A DNA stretch of 64,000 bases from Paenibacillus andongensis (GTDB taxonomy: Bacteria; Bacillota; Bacilli; Paenibacillales; NBRC-103111): positions 1,255,001 to 1,319,000 of the forward strand of contig NZ_CP104467.1 in the NCBI RefSeq assembly GCF_025369935.1, read 5' to 3'. The position numbers and the translations under genes were made by a program. The notes under the pieces were generated by a model that did not search any database, was not told the DNA's origin, and saw nothing but the letters and a program-made list of their open reading frames with translations. How positions within the stretch are numbered: position 1 is the stretch's first letter; the number at the start of each line of letters is the position of its first letter. Below, one piece after another: positions 47,920 to 56,663 of the stretch.

Positions 47920-47954
47920 GTAAACGTTTACGTAAACGTTTGCGTAAACGTTAC
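47920..47954 (+). promoter_or_regulatory. Three tandem 12-bp LacI-type operator units
   Basis: GTAAACGTTTAC (47920-47931), GTAAACGTTTGC (47932-47943) and GTAAACGTTAC (47944-47954) follow head to tail without gaps. Each has the central CG and flanking A/T of LacI/GalR/CcpA-family operators. Placed at about +10 to +45 of the predicted promoter, they should block transcription when occupied. No LacI-family gene is in the window. Confidence 0.65.
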
Positions 47955-48023
47955 TACAATTGAAGGAGATTCCTTTTATTGTCAATTATCTAGTTGAAGT
48001 CATGAAGGTGGTGATATAAAACA

Positions 48024-48095
48024 TTGAGCCTGACCCGCTGCTTCTCGTTTATGCTAGCTGACACTCTTCATAGAAAGGAGATTAAAGTGTTGTAA
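48024..48095 (+). other. Possible leader peptide ORF, 23 codons, TTG start
   Basis: AAGGTGGTGAT at 48005-48015 sits eight bases before TTG 48024, which opens 23 sense codons ending at TAA 48093-48095. A second ribosome-like site AAAGGAG with GTG-TTG-TAA lies at its end. It is in the leader of the double-GH32 gene. Coding is unproven. Confidence 0.2.
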
Positions 48096-48096
48096 A

Positions 48097-48112
48097 TAGT
48101 AAGCGCTTACGT
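48097..48112 (+). promoter_or_regulatory. cre-like palindrome before the double-GH32 gene
   Basis: GTAAGCGCTTAC (48099-48110) is a perfect 12-bp palindrome matching the core of the CcpA cre consensus. A weaker relative, TGTAAGCGTATTCT, lies at 48141-48154. A second -35/-10-like pair (TTGTTT at 48125, TATTCT at 48149) would place a transcription start close to the gene. Confidence 0.55.
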
Positions 48113-48181
48113 AAAAAGTTGTTTTTGTTTATCGGAAAATTGTAAGCGTATTCTAAACAGAATAGTGGGAGATGTCAATTG

Positions 48182-51100
48182 ATGAGGAATAAAAGGACTT
48201 TTCGCGGTAATATGAAAAAATTCCTAGCCATTTTATTTGCCTCACTTTTAGTGGTTCCTAATTTACCGCCAACCGTAGTAAAAGCAGCTACGACCATTAC
48301 CAATCCTAGCTTTGAGTCGGGGGATTTGACCGGTTGGACAGCAACCGGAACTACATTTACCAACACAAGCGTAGCGAACGATACAAATTACTGGAACCTG
48401 CAAAAATTCAATCAACATAACTTCTGGCACATTTGGGATGGCAAAGGCGACAATTCCAAAGTTGGCGTTTTGCAATCCGAGACGTTTACTCTCGGCGGCA
48501 ACGGCGCGGTCGATTTTCTGATCGGCGGCAACAACGACATCAATAACCTGTATGTCGCGCTCGTTCGGGATTCCGACGGCGTCGAGCTGATGAAAGCGAC
48601 AGGGACCAATACAGATACTTATGCGCGGGTCAATTGGAACGCGGCGGCGTACGTCAACACAGTCGTCAAAATCAAAGTCGTTGATAATTCCACGACGGGC
48701 CATATCAACATTGACGATTTCCACGTTCCGCAAACGGCAACGCTGCACGGACACGTATCGCCGGCGCTGTACAATCCGGACTTCGAATTGACGGATCTGG
48801 TGCCTTTTGAAATCAAGGGCTGGACGAACGTCAGCGGCGACGCGTTCGCGCCAAGCAACCTGGTGTATGAGAATAATTACAGCCAGGGCGGCGCATTCGG
48901 CAAAGCCGGCACCTATCACTTATTTGGATTCAAAGCGGCTGGCGATAGTGCGACCGGTACGCTGCAGTCCTCCACCTTTACACTTAGCGGCAATGGCGGC
49001 ATCGACTTCCTGATCAGCGGCGGCCGCGACATCACCAATCTGTACGTATCGCTTGTACGCGTATCGGACGGAGCCGTACTCTTTAAAGAAACCGGCAGTA
49101 ATTCCGAAGCTTACCGGCGTGTGTTCTGGGACGCTTCGGCTTACCTCAGCCAAGATGTGTACATCAAAATCGTTGACAGTTCGACGGGTGGTTTTGGCCA
49201 CATCAATGCCGACGATTTCAATGTGCTCAATTCCATATACGCAGGCGGCCTGGTCGGCCAGTGGCATTTGAATGAAACGACTGGCGCAACAACATCCGAG
49301 ACGGTATCGGGTAATGCTGATGCGGTGGCATACCACTTGAATACTGGCGTATACCAATCATCGCAAAGTCCTCTTTGGAAAAGCGATGGAATCAGCAGCG
49401 GAGCGCTATTGTTCGACGGATATTCCACATGGGTCGATCATCCGGTGAATAAGTTCCCAACACCTACGAAAGCGATTACAGTCGAAGCGTGGGTTGCTCC
49501 GCGCAACTTCGAATCGGGTGCAGAAGGACGTTTGTCCGCGATCGTCAACCAGCATAACCGGGAGGCGAAAGAGGGCTTTATTCTCGGTAACTCTCGGGGA
49601 GGCACATTTGGCTTCCAATTTGGAACAGGCAGTGACTGGCGTGAAATCATGTCGGATCAGCAGTTGCCGCTCAACGAGTGGTCGTATGTGGTCGCTTCGT
49701 ACAGCAGTGACACAGGTCTTGCGGCTCTGTACTTGAACGGGAAACAAGTAGCGACAGCGAATTTCCCTGTAGGTCAGCAGATTTTGGCTAGCGATACTGA
49801 TCTATTGATTGCCAAAAACAATCAAGCTTTTTGGCTGTACGGATTTAACTTGAATTCGTTCAGCGGTTTGATCGACGAGGTGAAAATTCGCAACCAAGTC
49901 ACGCCGGCGGCCGATATTCAAAGCGCTTACAATTCGTATAAGAGCGCTCTTGGCGGGAACCTGCCGACAGCGAACAATCGTATCGACCGCAGCATTTTGG
50001 CGAACGATTCGCAGCGTCCGCAATTCCACGCTGAACCGCCTTCTGCATGGCAGAACGAGCCGGGCGGCGCACTCTACTTCAATGGCCAATACCATGTATT
50101 CTACCAAAGCAATCCACGTGGACCTTACTGGGATAACATCCGTTGGGGCCATCTGGTCAGCAGCGACATGGTTCACTGGCGAGACGCGAAAGACGCGGTA
50201 ATTCCTGAGAAGAATGCGGTCGATATCGACGGCGCATGGGCAGGCGGTTCCGTTCTGGACGGCAACAATATTCCGGTTATTTTCTATACAGCCGGTGATA
50301 ATCACCAATCGCCAGGACAGCGAATCAATATCGCTCGCAGCAACTATGGCGTTGACGCAGATAACGACCTGAACAACTGGAACAAAAGTCCGAAGGTCGT
50401 CGTTAACCAGCAATCAGGTCAAGGAATGTCGGGTGAGTTCCGCGACCCATTCGTTTTCAAGGACGGCAGTACGTGGTTTATGCTGGTAACTTCGGGCAAG
50501 GCTGACAACACGGGCGGCACTGCACTTGTTTACTCGACAACCGATCCGACGCTGGAATCCGGTTGGACGTTTAGAGGAGACCTGTACGACGGTGACTTTG
50601 CCACCTATCCGCAAACCGGGCGCGTCTGGGAACTGCCGAACTTACGTCCGCTCGGCACGAGCGGCAAGTACATTTTCATGATCAACCCGGCCAAAATGGC
50701 AAGCTCGGAGCTCCAATCCCGCTATACGTACTACTGGATCGGTACATGGAACCCGACGACGGCGCGGTTTACGCCGGACAATGCGACGCCGCAGCTGCTT
50801 GACGTCGGTGAACATTTCACGGGACCTGCAGCCGGCCTGACAGCTGACGGCAGAACGGTCATCTATAGCATCGCGCAAGGCCGCAGAACGGCAACGATGG
50901 ACTCCGATGCCGGATATGCGCACAACTTCGGAATTCCGCTGAACGTGTACCTGCGCGCAGACGGCAAGCTCGGTGAGGAGCCGATCAGTGAACTGACATC
51001 TCTTCGCGGCACACAGCTCGTTAACATCACGACGAATACAACTTTCGCGGCAGCCAATACGGCGTTGTCCAGCATCAGTTCCGACATGTATGAAATCGTG

Positions 51101-54100
51101 GCGGATATCGATCCGGGCACTGCGAATGAAGTAGGATTCAGTCTGCGCCGCTCGCCGGGGGCAGAAGAGTACACCAATATGTACTATAAGGTGAGCTCGA
51201 AGGAATTCTGGGTCGACCGGACGAAAAGCAGTCTGAACCCGGATGTCGAGAAATGGTATCAGGGCGGCGTCACTGACATTGGTACGTCTACAGTTCAGTT
51301 GCACATTTATGTGGACCGTTCAATGATCGAAGGATACTTGAATGGGTTGAAATCGCTCACAACACGTGCTTATCCGACACGCAGCGACGCAAAAGGCATT
51401 CAGTTATACGCCAACGCAAACTCGAGCACGGTAACTGTTAAATCTCTGCAAGTGTGGGCGATGAATTCCGCTTACACAGCGGTTAACCCGACAGTTGTTA
51501 CCTTACCTGCATCGAAAACGATTATTAATGGAGACAGCCAATTGCTGCTGGCTACAGTATCTCCTTCGAACGCAACAAACAAAGATGTCATTTGGACATC
51601 CAGCAACCCGGCTGTGGCATCGGTTATCAACGGAAATGTAACTGCGAATTCCGTAGGTACCGCAACCATTACGGCAAAAACAAGGGTCGGCAACTTTACT
51701 GCAACCAGCGCGATAACGGTTACCGCCGAACCGGCGCATGGAAATTTAATTAACCCGGACTTCGACAATAATTTGTCGGGCTGGACGATTCTGAGCGGCG
51801 ACGCGTTCAGCAATCTGGACGTGACAACAGCCAAAAGCTGGAGTTGGGGCGGTCCGTTCAACCAGAGCGGAAACAGCCATTTCTGGGGTGCGGCTAATAC
51901 GACCGACTCGCAAATCGGTTCGATGCGCTCACAGAAATTTATTCTCGGCGGAAATGGCCAAATCAACTTCCTGATCGGCGGCGGCAACAACTATTATGAT
52001 CTGTATGTGTCACTGGTTCGCGCTTCGGACGGCAAAGAATTGTTCAAAGCCACCGGCGGCGACCGCGAATCGTACAGCCGAGTCAATTGGGATGCGGCCG
52101 ATTACATCGGCACACAGTGTTACATCAAAGTGGTCGACAACGCGACTGGCGCATGGGGCCATATCAATATCGACGATTTCCATGTACCGACGCAGGCGCC
52201 GACAACCGTCAACATCACTAATCCGGACTTTGAGACCGGCAACTTGACGGGCTGGACCGTTGTCAGCGGCACCGAGTTCGTCAACGCCGACGTAACTTCG
52301 GATACCGGCTGGGGCTATGGTGGACCGTTCAATCAAAACGGAACGTACCACATGTGGGGCTTTAAAGGTGCAAGTTCCGATACACCGGTCGGTGTCATGA
52401 AATCAACTACGTTCACGTTGGACGGAACTGGATGGATCGACTTCCTGATCGGCGGCGGCAACGACATCAACAACGAGTACGTCGCACTCGTCAGAGCGTC
52501 TGATGGCGCGGAGCTGATTAAAGAAACAGGTAAGAACAACGAGCAATACAGACGGGTATTCTGGGATGCATCCCAGTATCTCGGTGAAGACGTGTACATC
52601 AAAGTCGTTGATAACTCGACCGGTGGTTGGGGCCATATCAACGCTGACGATTTCCACGTATACAATACAGCAAGCGATCTCGCAGGTACTCGCTATCAGC
52701 AGTACCGGGAATCATACCATTTTGCACCACAACAGAAATGGATGAATGACCCGAACGGACTTGTTTATTCCAACGGCGAGTACCATATGTTCTATCAAAA
52801 GAACTCTACAGGACTCACTTGGGGACCGATGTTCTGGGGCCATGCAGTCAGTACAGATCTTGTGAACTGGCAGGAGCTGCCGATCGCGCTTGAGCACGAC
52901 AGCAACGGATTCCCATGGTCGGGCAGCGTCGTAGTAGATACGAACAACACGAGCGGATTCCTAACCGGCACGACCCCGCCAATGGTCGCGATATTCACGC
53001 AGGAAAACAGCGGCACGCAGGTGCAAAGCGTCGCATACAGTAACGACAATGGACGTACTTGGACAAAATACGCAAGCAATCCGGTCATTACGATGCCGGC
53101 AGGGCTTACCGTGTTCCGCGATCCGAAAGTATTCTGGAACGCAGGAACGAGCAAATGGGTTATGGTTATATCTGCGGGCGACCGCGTGCGCTTCTACACG
53201 TCCACTAATTTGAAAAGCTGGACGTACGCGACCGAATTCGGCAGCGCGGATGGTTCGCATGGCGGCACGTGGGAATGTCCGGACTTGTACCAATTGCCGG
53301 TTGACGGCAACACGGGCAACATGAAATGGGTATTGTCGGTCAGCATCGCCAATGGTGCGCCAGCAGGCGGTTCAGGCATTCAATATTTCGTGGGACAATT
53401 TAATGGAACTACCTTTACGAATGACAATCCATCAACAACGGTACTATGGCGTGATAATGGTTCGGACGATTATGCTGCAACATCGTTCAATAACATTCCG
53501 TCAACGGATGGCCGCCGGATTGAAATCGCTTGGATGAACAACTGGAACTACGGCCAAGGCATCCCAGCTTCTGTTTCGAGAAGCGCAATGACGCTTCCTC
53601 GCGAAGCGAAGCTGGTAACTACAGGCTCTGGCGTGCGCTTGACGTCGAACCCTGTGACTGAGGTCAATGCTTTGCGCGGTACGACAAACAGCTGGACAAA
53701 CCAAACGATTACACAAACTGGAACGAACTTGTTGTCAAGCTTGTCGGGCGACAAGTGGGAGATCGTCGCAGAATTCCAAGACAATACAGCGACAGCAACG
53801 GAGTATGGCTTCAAAGTGCGTAAAGGCGCGAACGATTCAACTGTAGTCGGGTACAATAAATCGACCGGTAAAATGTTCGTTGACCGCACCGCATCGGGCG
53901 AGTCTAAATTCGACAGCACTTTTGCGGCTAGACACGAAGTTGCCATGACTGCCGACAGCAATAAAATCACGCTTCACATTTACGTAGATCGTGCATCTGT
54001 TGAGGCGTTCGGCAACAACGGCAAGGCAGTGATCACCGATCAAATCTTCCCGCTTCTTGCCGATACGGGACTGGAGCTTTACTCAACGGGGGGCAACGTC

Positions 54101-54601
54101 ACGTTGAACAGCTTGAATGTGTATAACCTGACACCAACGACGCAATTGACGAATAACGATTTTGAAACAGGTGACCTGACCGGTTGGACGGTTGTCAGCG
54201 GTACGGCTTTCAGCAATTCCAGCGTTACATCGCTGACAAACTGGGGCTGGGGCGGCATGTTCCAGCTGAACAATAAGTATCACTTGTACGGCTACCTGAA
54301 CGGCGGAGACGCTGCGGTTGGAACCATCAAATCGTCAACCTTCACACTGGGTGGCAGTGGTAAAATCGATTTCCTGGTCGGCGGGGGCAACAGTATAAGT
54401 AATCTGTATGTCGCCTTGGTCCGTGCTTCGGACGGAGTCGAACTGATGAAATCGACAGGAACGAACAGTGAAACGTACTCGAAAGTGATCTGGGACGCTT
54501 CAGTCTACTTGAATACCCCATGTTACATCAAGATCGTAGATAATAACACCGGCGGTTGGGGTCATATCAACCTGGACGATATTAACGTTCCAGTGAAGTA
54601 G
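48182..54601 (+). CDS. Giant secreted two-catalytic-domain GH32 fructanase (endo-type + exo-type) with five CBM38-like modules
   Basis: The 2139-residue protein has a signal peptide to about 35 and CBM38-like modules at about 38-183 and 196-344. A LamG-like domain covers 352-575. GH32-A follows (about 605-1095) with E626 in WQNEPGG in place of Asp, R754-D755 (FRDPF) and E817 (VWELPNL). A Big2-like domain lies at 1100-1185, modules at 1187-1338 and 1343-1494, GH32-B at about 1505-1985 with D1523 (WMNDPNG), R1646-D1647 (FRDPK) and E1698 (WECPD), and a last module at 1986-2139. CBM38 is the inulin-binding module of cycloinulo-oligosaccharide fructanotransferase. Glu as nucleophile is known from endo-inulinases. 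One chain may thus cut inulin internally (or cyclise it) and trim the ends. ATG 48182 is chosen after GTGGGAG; TTG 48179 is also possible. Confidence 0.9.
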   Translation: MRNKRTFRGNMKKFLAILFASLLVVPNLPPTVVKAATTITNPSFESGDLTGWTATGTTFTNTSVANDTNYWNLQKFNQHNFWHIWDGKGDNSKVGVLQSETFTLGGNGAVDFLIGGNNDINNLYVALVRDSDGVELMKATGTNTDTYARVNWNAAAYVNTVVKIKVVDNSTTGHINIDDFHVPQTATLHGHVSPALYNPDFELTDLVPFEIKGWTNVSGDAFAPSNLVYENNYSQGGAFGKAGTYHLFGFKAAGDSATGTLQSSTFTLSGNGGIDFLISGGRDITNLYVSLVRVSDGAVLFKETGSNSEAYRRVFWDASAYLSQDVYIKIVDSSTGGFGHINADDFNVLNSIYAGGLVGQWHLNETTGATTSETVSGNADAVAYHLNTGVYQSSQSPLWKSDGISSGALLFDGYSTWVDHPVNKFPTPTKAITVEAWVAPRNFESGAEGRLSAIVNQHNREAKEGFILGNSRGGTFGFQFGTGSDWREIMSDQQLPLNEWSYVVASYSSDTGLAALYLNGKQVATANFPVGQQILASDTDLLIAKNNQAFWLYGFNLNSFSGLIDEVKIRNQVTPAADIQSAYNSYKSALGGNLPTANNRIDRSILANDSQRPQFHAEPPSAWQNEPGGALYFNGQYHVFYQSNPRGPYWDNIRWGHLVSSDMVHWRDAKDAVIPEKNAVDIDGAWAGGSVLDGNNIPVIFYTAGDNHQSPGQRINIARSNYGVDADNDLNNWNKSPKVVVNQQSGQGMSGEFRDPFVFKDGSTWFMLVTSGKADNTGGTALVYSTTDPTLESGWTFRGDLYDGDFATYPQTGRVWELPNLRPLGTSGKYIFMINPAKMASSELQSRYTYYWIGTWNPTTARFTPDNATPQLLDVGEHFTGPAAGLTADGRTVIYSIAQGRRTATMDSDAGYAHNFGIPLNVYLRADGKLGEEPISELTSLRGTQLVNITTNTTFAAANTALSSISSDMYEIVADIDPGTANEVGFSLRRSPGAEEYTNMYYKVSSKEFWVDRTKSSLNPDVEKWYQGGVTDIGTSTVQLHIYVDRSMIEGYLNGLKSLTTRAYPTRSDAKGIQLYANANSSTVTVKSLQVWAMNSAYTAVNPTVVTLPASKTIINGDSQLLLATVSPSNATNKDVIWTSSNPAVASVINGNVTANSVGTATITAKTRVGNFTATSAITVTAEPAHGNLINPDFDNNLSGWTILSGDAFSNLDVTTAKSWSWGGPFNQSGNSHFWGAANTTDSQIGSMRSQKFILGGNGQINFLIGGGNNYYDLYVSLVRASDGKELFKATGGDRESYSRVNWDAADYIGTQCYIKVVDNATGAWGHINIDDFHVPTQAPTTVNITNPDFETGNLTGWTVVSGTEFVNADVTSDTGWGYGGPFNQNGTYHMWGFKGASSDTPVGVMKSTTFTLDGTGWIDFLIGGGNDINNEYVALVRASDGAELIKETGKNNEQYRRVFWDASQYLGEDVYIKVVDNSTGGWGHINADDFHVYNTASDLAGTRYQQYRESYHFAPQQKWMNDPNGLVYSNGEYHMFYQKNSTGLTWGPMFWGHAVSTDLVNWQELPIALEHDSNGFPWSGSVVVDTNNTSGFLTGTTPPMVAIFTQENSGTQVQSVAYSNDNGRTWTKYASNPVITMPAGLTVFRDPKVFWNAGTSKWVMVISAGDRVRFYTSTNLKSWTYATEFGSADGSHGGTWECPDLYQLPVDGNTGNMKWVLSVSIANGAPAGGSGIQYFVGQFNGTTFTNDNPSTTVLWRDNGSDDYAATSFNNIPSTDGRRIEIAWMNNWNYGQGIPASVSRSAMTLPREAKLVTTGSGVRLTSNPVTEVNALRGTTNSWTNQTITQTGTNLLSSLSGDKWEIVAEFQDNTATATEYGFKVRKGANDSTVVGYNKSTGKMFVDRTASGESKFDSTFAARHEVAMTADSNKITLHIYVDRASVEAFGNNGKAVITDQIFPLLADTGLELYSTGGNVTLNSLNVYNLTPTTQLTNNDFETGDLTGWTVVSGTAFSNSSVTSLTNWGWGGMFQLNNKYHLYGYLNGGDAAVGTIKSSTFTLGGSGKIDFLVGGGNSISNLYVALVRASDGVELMKSTGTNSETYSKVIWDASVYLNTPCYIKIVDNNTGGWGHINLDDINVPVK

Positions 54602-54635
54602 TAATATGAAATAGCATCCTATAAGATTTAGCTTA

Positions 54636-54672
54636 CAACGCACCGGAACCAAAATGGTTCCGGTGTTGTTTA
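54636..54672 (+). terminator. Rho-independent terminator after the double-GH32 gene
   Basis: CACCGGAACC (54641-54650) and GGTTCCGGTG (54656-54665) form a perfect 10-bp stem around AAAAT, extended by ACAA/TTGT and followed by TTTATT. Confidence 0.85.
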
Positions 54673-54778
54673 TTGATCGGACCAGTTCAGGTTAATAAGT
54701 ATAATTAGGAGTAAGAAACTTTACTGATTCTGGAAACGTCTAATTATTGAATTGATTTTGGATAAAATGGAGGCATAT

Positions 54779-55294
54779 TTGAATTGTAAAAAAACATTCA
54801 TCATAAGTATGTGTGTTTTAACAATCATTGGATTGGTATCTGCCACCACTTGGTATCAAATTACAGATCCATTAACAAATGAAGGACTTCAGCAAGTCAA
54901 CTACCAAGATGTAGGACAAAAAGAATATGTCCTTGAGTTAAGTAATGTGGGCAATGGTAAAATCGACATTCTAAGTGTGATGATTAACGGAGATAATACA
55001 CCCGATACAGTTCAGCTCGGTGTCACTTATGATTCAGCTGCCATGGTACAAGTTCTTTCTAATCCCGATCCAGCACTTAAGTTTACAGATATCCACGCAT
55101 CCTCCATTTACCCTAAACTTTCACTAAAAGAATTTCATGCTGCGTTGGAGAAAAAAGTACAAACCCCGATGCAATATGGATTACGCTTCCGTTATGAAAA
55201 ACAACCGATTCAAAGTGTGACCATCCGTTATAAATATTTAGGCTTCACAAAAGTCAAAACCATAACAAGATGGTTCAATGATGAAGCTAAATGA
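54779..55294 (+). CDS. Hypothetical protein with one N-terminal membrane anchor
   Basis: The family is not recognised. The frame is open from TTG 54752 and includes ATG 54767, but the only good ribosome site is GGAGG at 54769-54773, five bases before TTG 54779, giving 171 residues. A hydrophobic segment of about 20 residues near the N-terminus (TFIISMCVLTIIGLVSAT) anchors an extracellular beta-rich part. It stands alone after the terminator of the fructanase gene. The base composition is A/T-richer than the gene before it. Confidence 0.65.
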   Translation: MNCKKTFIISMCVLTIIGLVSATTWYQITDPLTNEGLQQVNYQDVGQKEYVLELSNVGNGKIDILSVMINGDNTPDTVQLGVTYDSAAMVQVLSNPDPALKFTDIHASSIYPKLSLKEFHAALEKKVQTPMQYGLRFRYEKQPIQSVTIRYKYLGFTKVKTITRWFNDEAK

Positions 55295-55329
55295 CTCAAT
55301 TCTAACGGATAACGATAGTTGAAAACCGA

Positions 55330-55353
55330 AAGGGCTATCGCGTGATAGCCCTT
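55330..55353. terminator. Hairpin after the anchored hypothetical gene
   Basis: AAGGGCTATC-gcgt-GATAGCCCTT is a perfect 10-bp stem with a GCGT loop. Only CGTTACG follows, so the T-run is poor. Confidence 0.6.
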
Positions 55354-55513
55354 CGTTACGGGTAATTTAGCGTGATGAAACTGGCTGCTTTTTCAAGCTC
55401 CTTAAGCGATACGACAACATGTAAATTCCAACATATGGTATAATGGGGTGACAATTATACATTGATGAGAGAGCAATTTGATTTAAAAAAACCAATTAAA
55501 GGTGGTTGAATAA

Positions 55514-55942
55514 ATGAAGCGTAATTCGATGAAAAGAATTGCAATATACTTGATTTATTCTGTTGTAATGATTAGCATAATTTCACTTGGATTTAAGTAT
55601 CAGAATTATTTGGATAATGAGGCACAACAAACGTATAAAATTAGTTCTACTCTAATTTTTGCAGTGATGTTTCCTCTCATTCTTGGGATTCTCTTTTCTG
55701 TACCAAGTTTTTATCGTAATTTTCGGAAGCATGGAACTTGGAAGATAGATTGGGTTAAACTCTGTATTATAGGAATACCTACACTTTATATCGTATTTAT
55801 TCCCTTGCTTATGGTTTTAGGCTTAAATACAATTAAGTTGCCCTTTGCGATGTTTTTATTTAATTCCGGACAAATATCATTTACCATTAGTGGCTTAGTT
55901 TTTGGTTATTTGTTATTGGGCGTATTCGAGAAGAACAACTAA
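55514..55942 (+). CDS. Small integral membrane protein, 142 aa
   Basis: The family is not recognised. Four hydrophobic segments are visible (about 8-26, 44-64, 82-102 and 115-135) with a basic loop FYRNFRKHGTWKIDW between the second and third. AAAGGTGG precedes ATG 55514. No operon partner is present. Confidence 0.65.
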   Translation: MKRNSMKRIAIYLIYSVVMISIISLGFKYQNYLDNEAQQTYKISSTLIFAVMFPLILGILFSVPSFYRNFRKHGTWKIDWVKLCIIGIPTLYIVFIPLLMVLGLNTIKLPFAMFLFNSGQISFTISGLVFGYLLLGVFEKNN

Positions 55943-56084
55943 TTTCAATAAAACATGGATTTGATTAGGAATGAAAAAGGTAACATAAATTCATAAAATA
56001 AGAGAAATAATTGTCCTATAATCACAAATGATTTATTCGTAACGGCAGGCTTTGATACAAAGCCATATTTAATTCTTAATGCTT

Positions 56085-56329
56085 AACTGGAGAAATCGAA
56101 TTATCGTTACTGGAGTAAGAGGCGTTTACTTAAACGAAAATGGTAAGTTTGCAATATAAACTACTGATAGTGAAGTAAGATTTTGTACTTTGTTTGGAAA
56201 AAACACGACAGACTTAACAGAGCAATTTTTAATGACCAACAAGGACTACTAACGTGGGCAGTTGGAACTAGATGCTTTAATTTTGATGGACAGGAATTGT
56301 GGAATACAGAAATACATTTTTTGAAATAG
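56085..56329 (+). pseudogene. Degraded hypothetical gene with internal stops and a frameshift
   Basis: One frame reads IIVTGVRGVYLNENGKFAI, hits TAA at 56157-56159 and continues TTDSEVRFCTLFGKN to about 56250. The protein-like reading then passes to another frame as LLTWAVGTRCFNFDGQELWN and ends at TAG 56327-56329. No intact start or ribosome site is seen. The family is unknown. The rest of the gap 55943-56663 shows nothing recognisable. Confidence 0.4.
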
Positions 56330-56663
56330 CTTGGCATAAAAATTTAGGATGTTGGTTGGGTATATAACATTCTGATAATCGTTGTGAAGGAATGATACTT
56401 GTCCAAAGATGCTATCAATTCCTGATAATAGAGATTGTATGGGATTTTATTAAATAAAAGAGAAGTTCTATTTAAAGAAACCACTCCATTGGCAGGAGTG
56501 GCTTTGTCTTTATATGTTGATATATATTTTGTGATCAAAATGAACTTTGTGCTCAGATACATTTCGGGGAACTTTATCATAGAGCGAACTTAGTTCGCTA
56601 CGCTAACTGGGAGCGTTAGCGCAGAAAACACCGCTCTTCCAGACTATGTCGAGCGAGATTCGC

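Noticed and set aside
47920..47954. CRISPR-like repeat
   Set aside because: There are only three contiguous 12-bp units without spacers, so it is an operator array and not a CRISPR.
50642..51304. Minus-strand ORFs of 100-220 codons opposite the double-GH32 gene
   Set aside because: They follow the codon periodicity of the plus-strand gene, lack ribosome sites and have no domain pattern.
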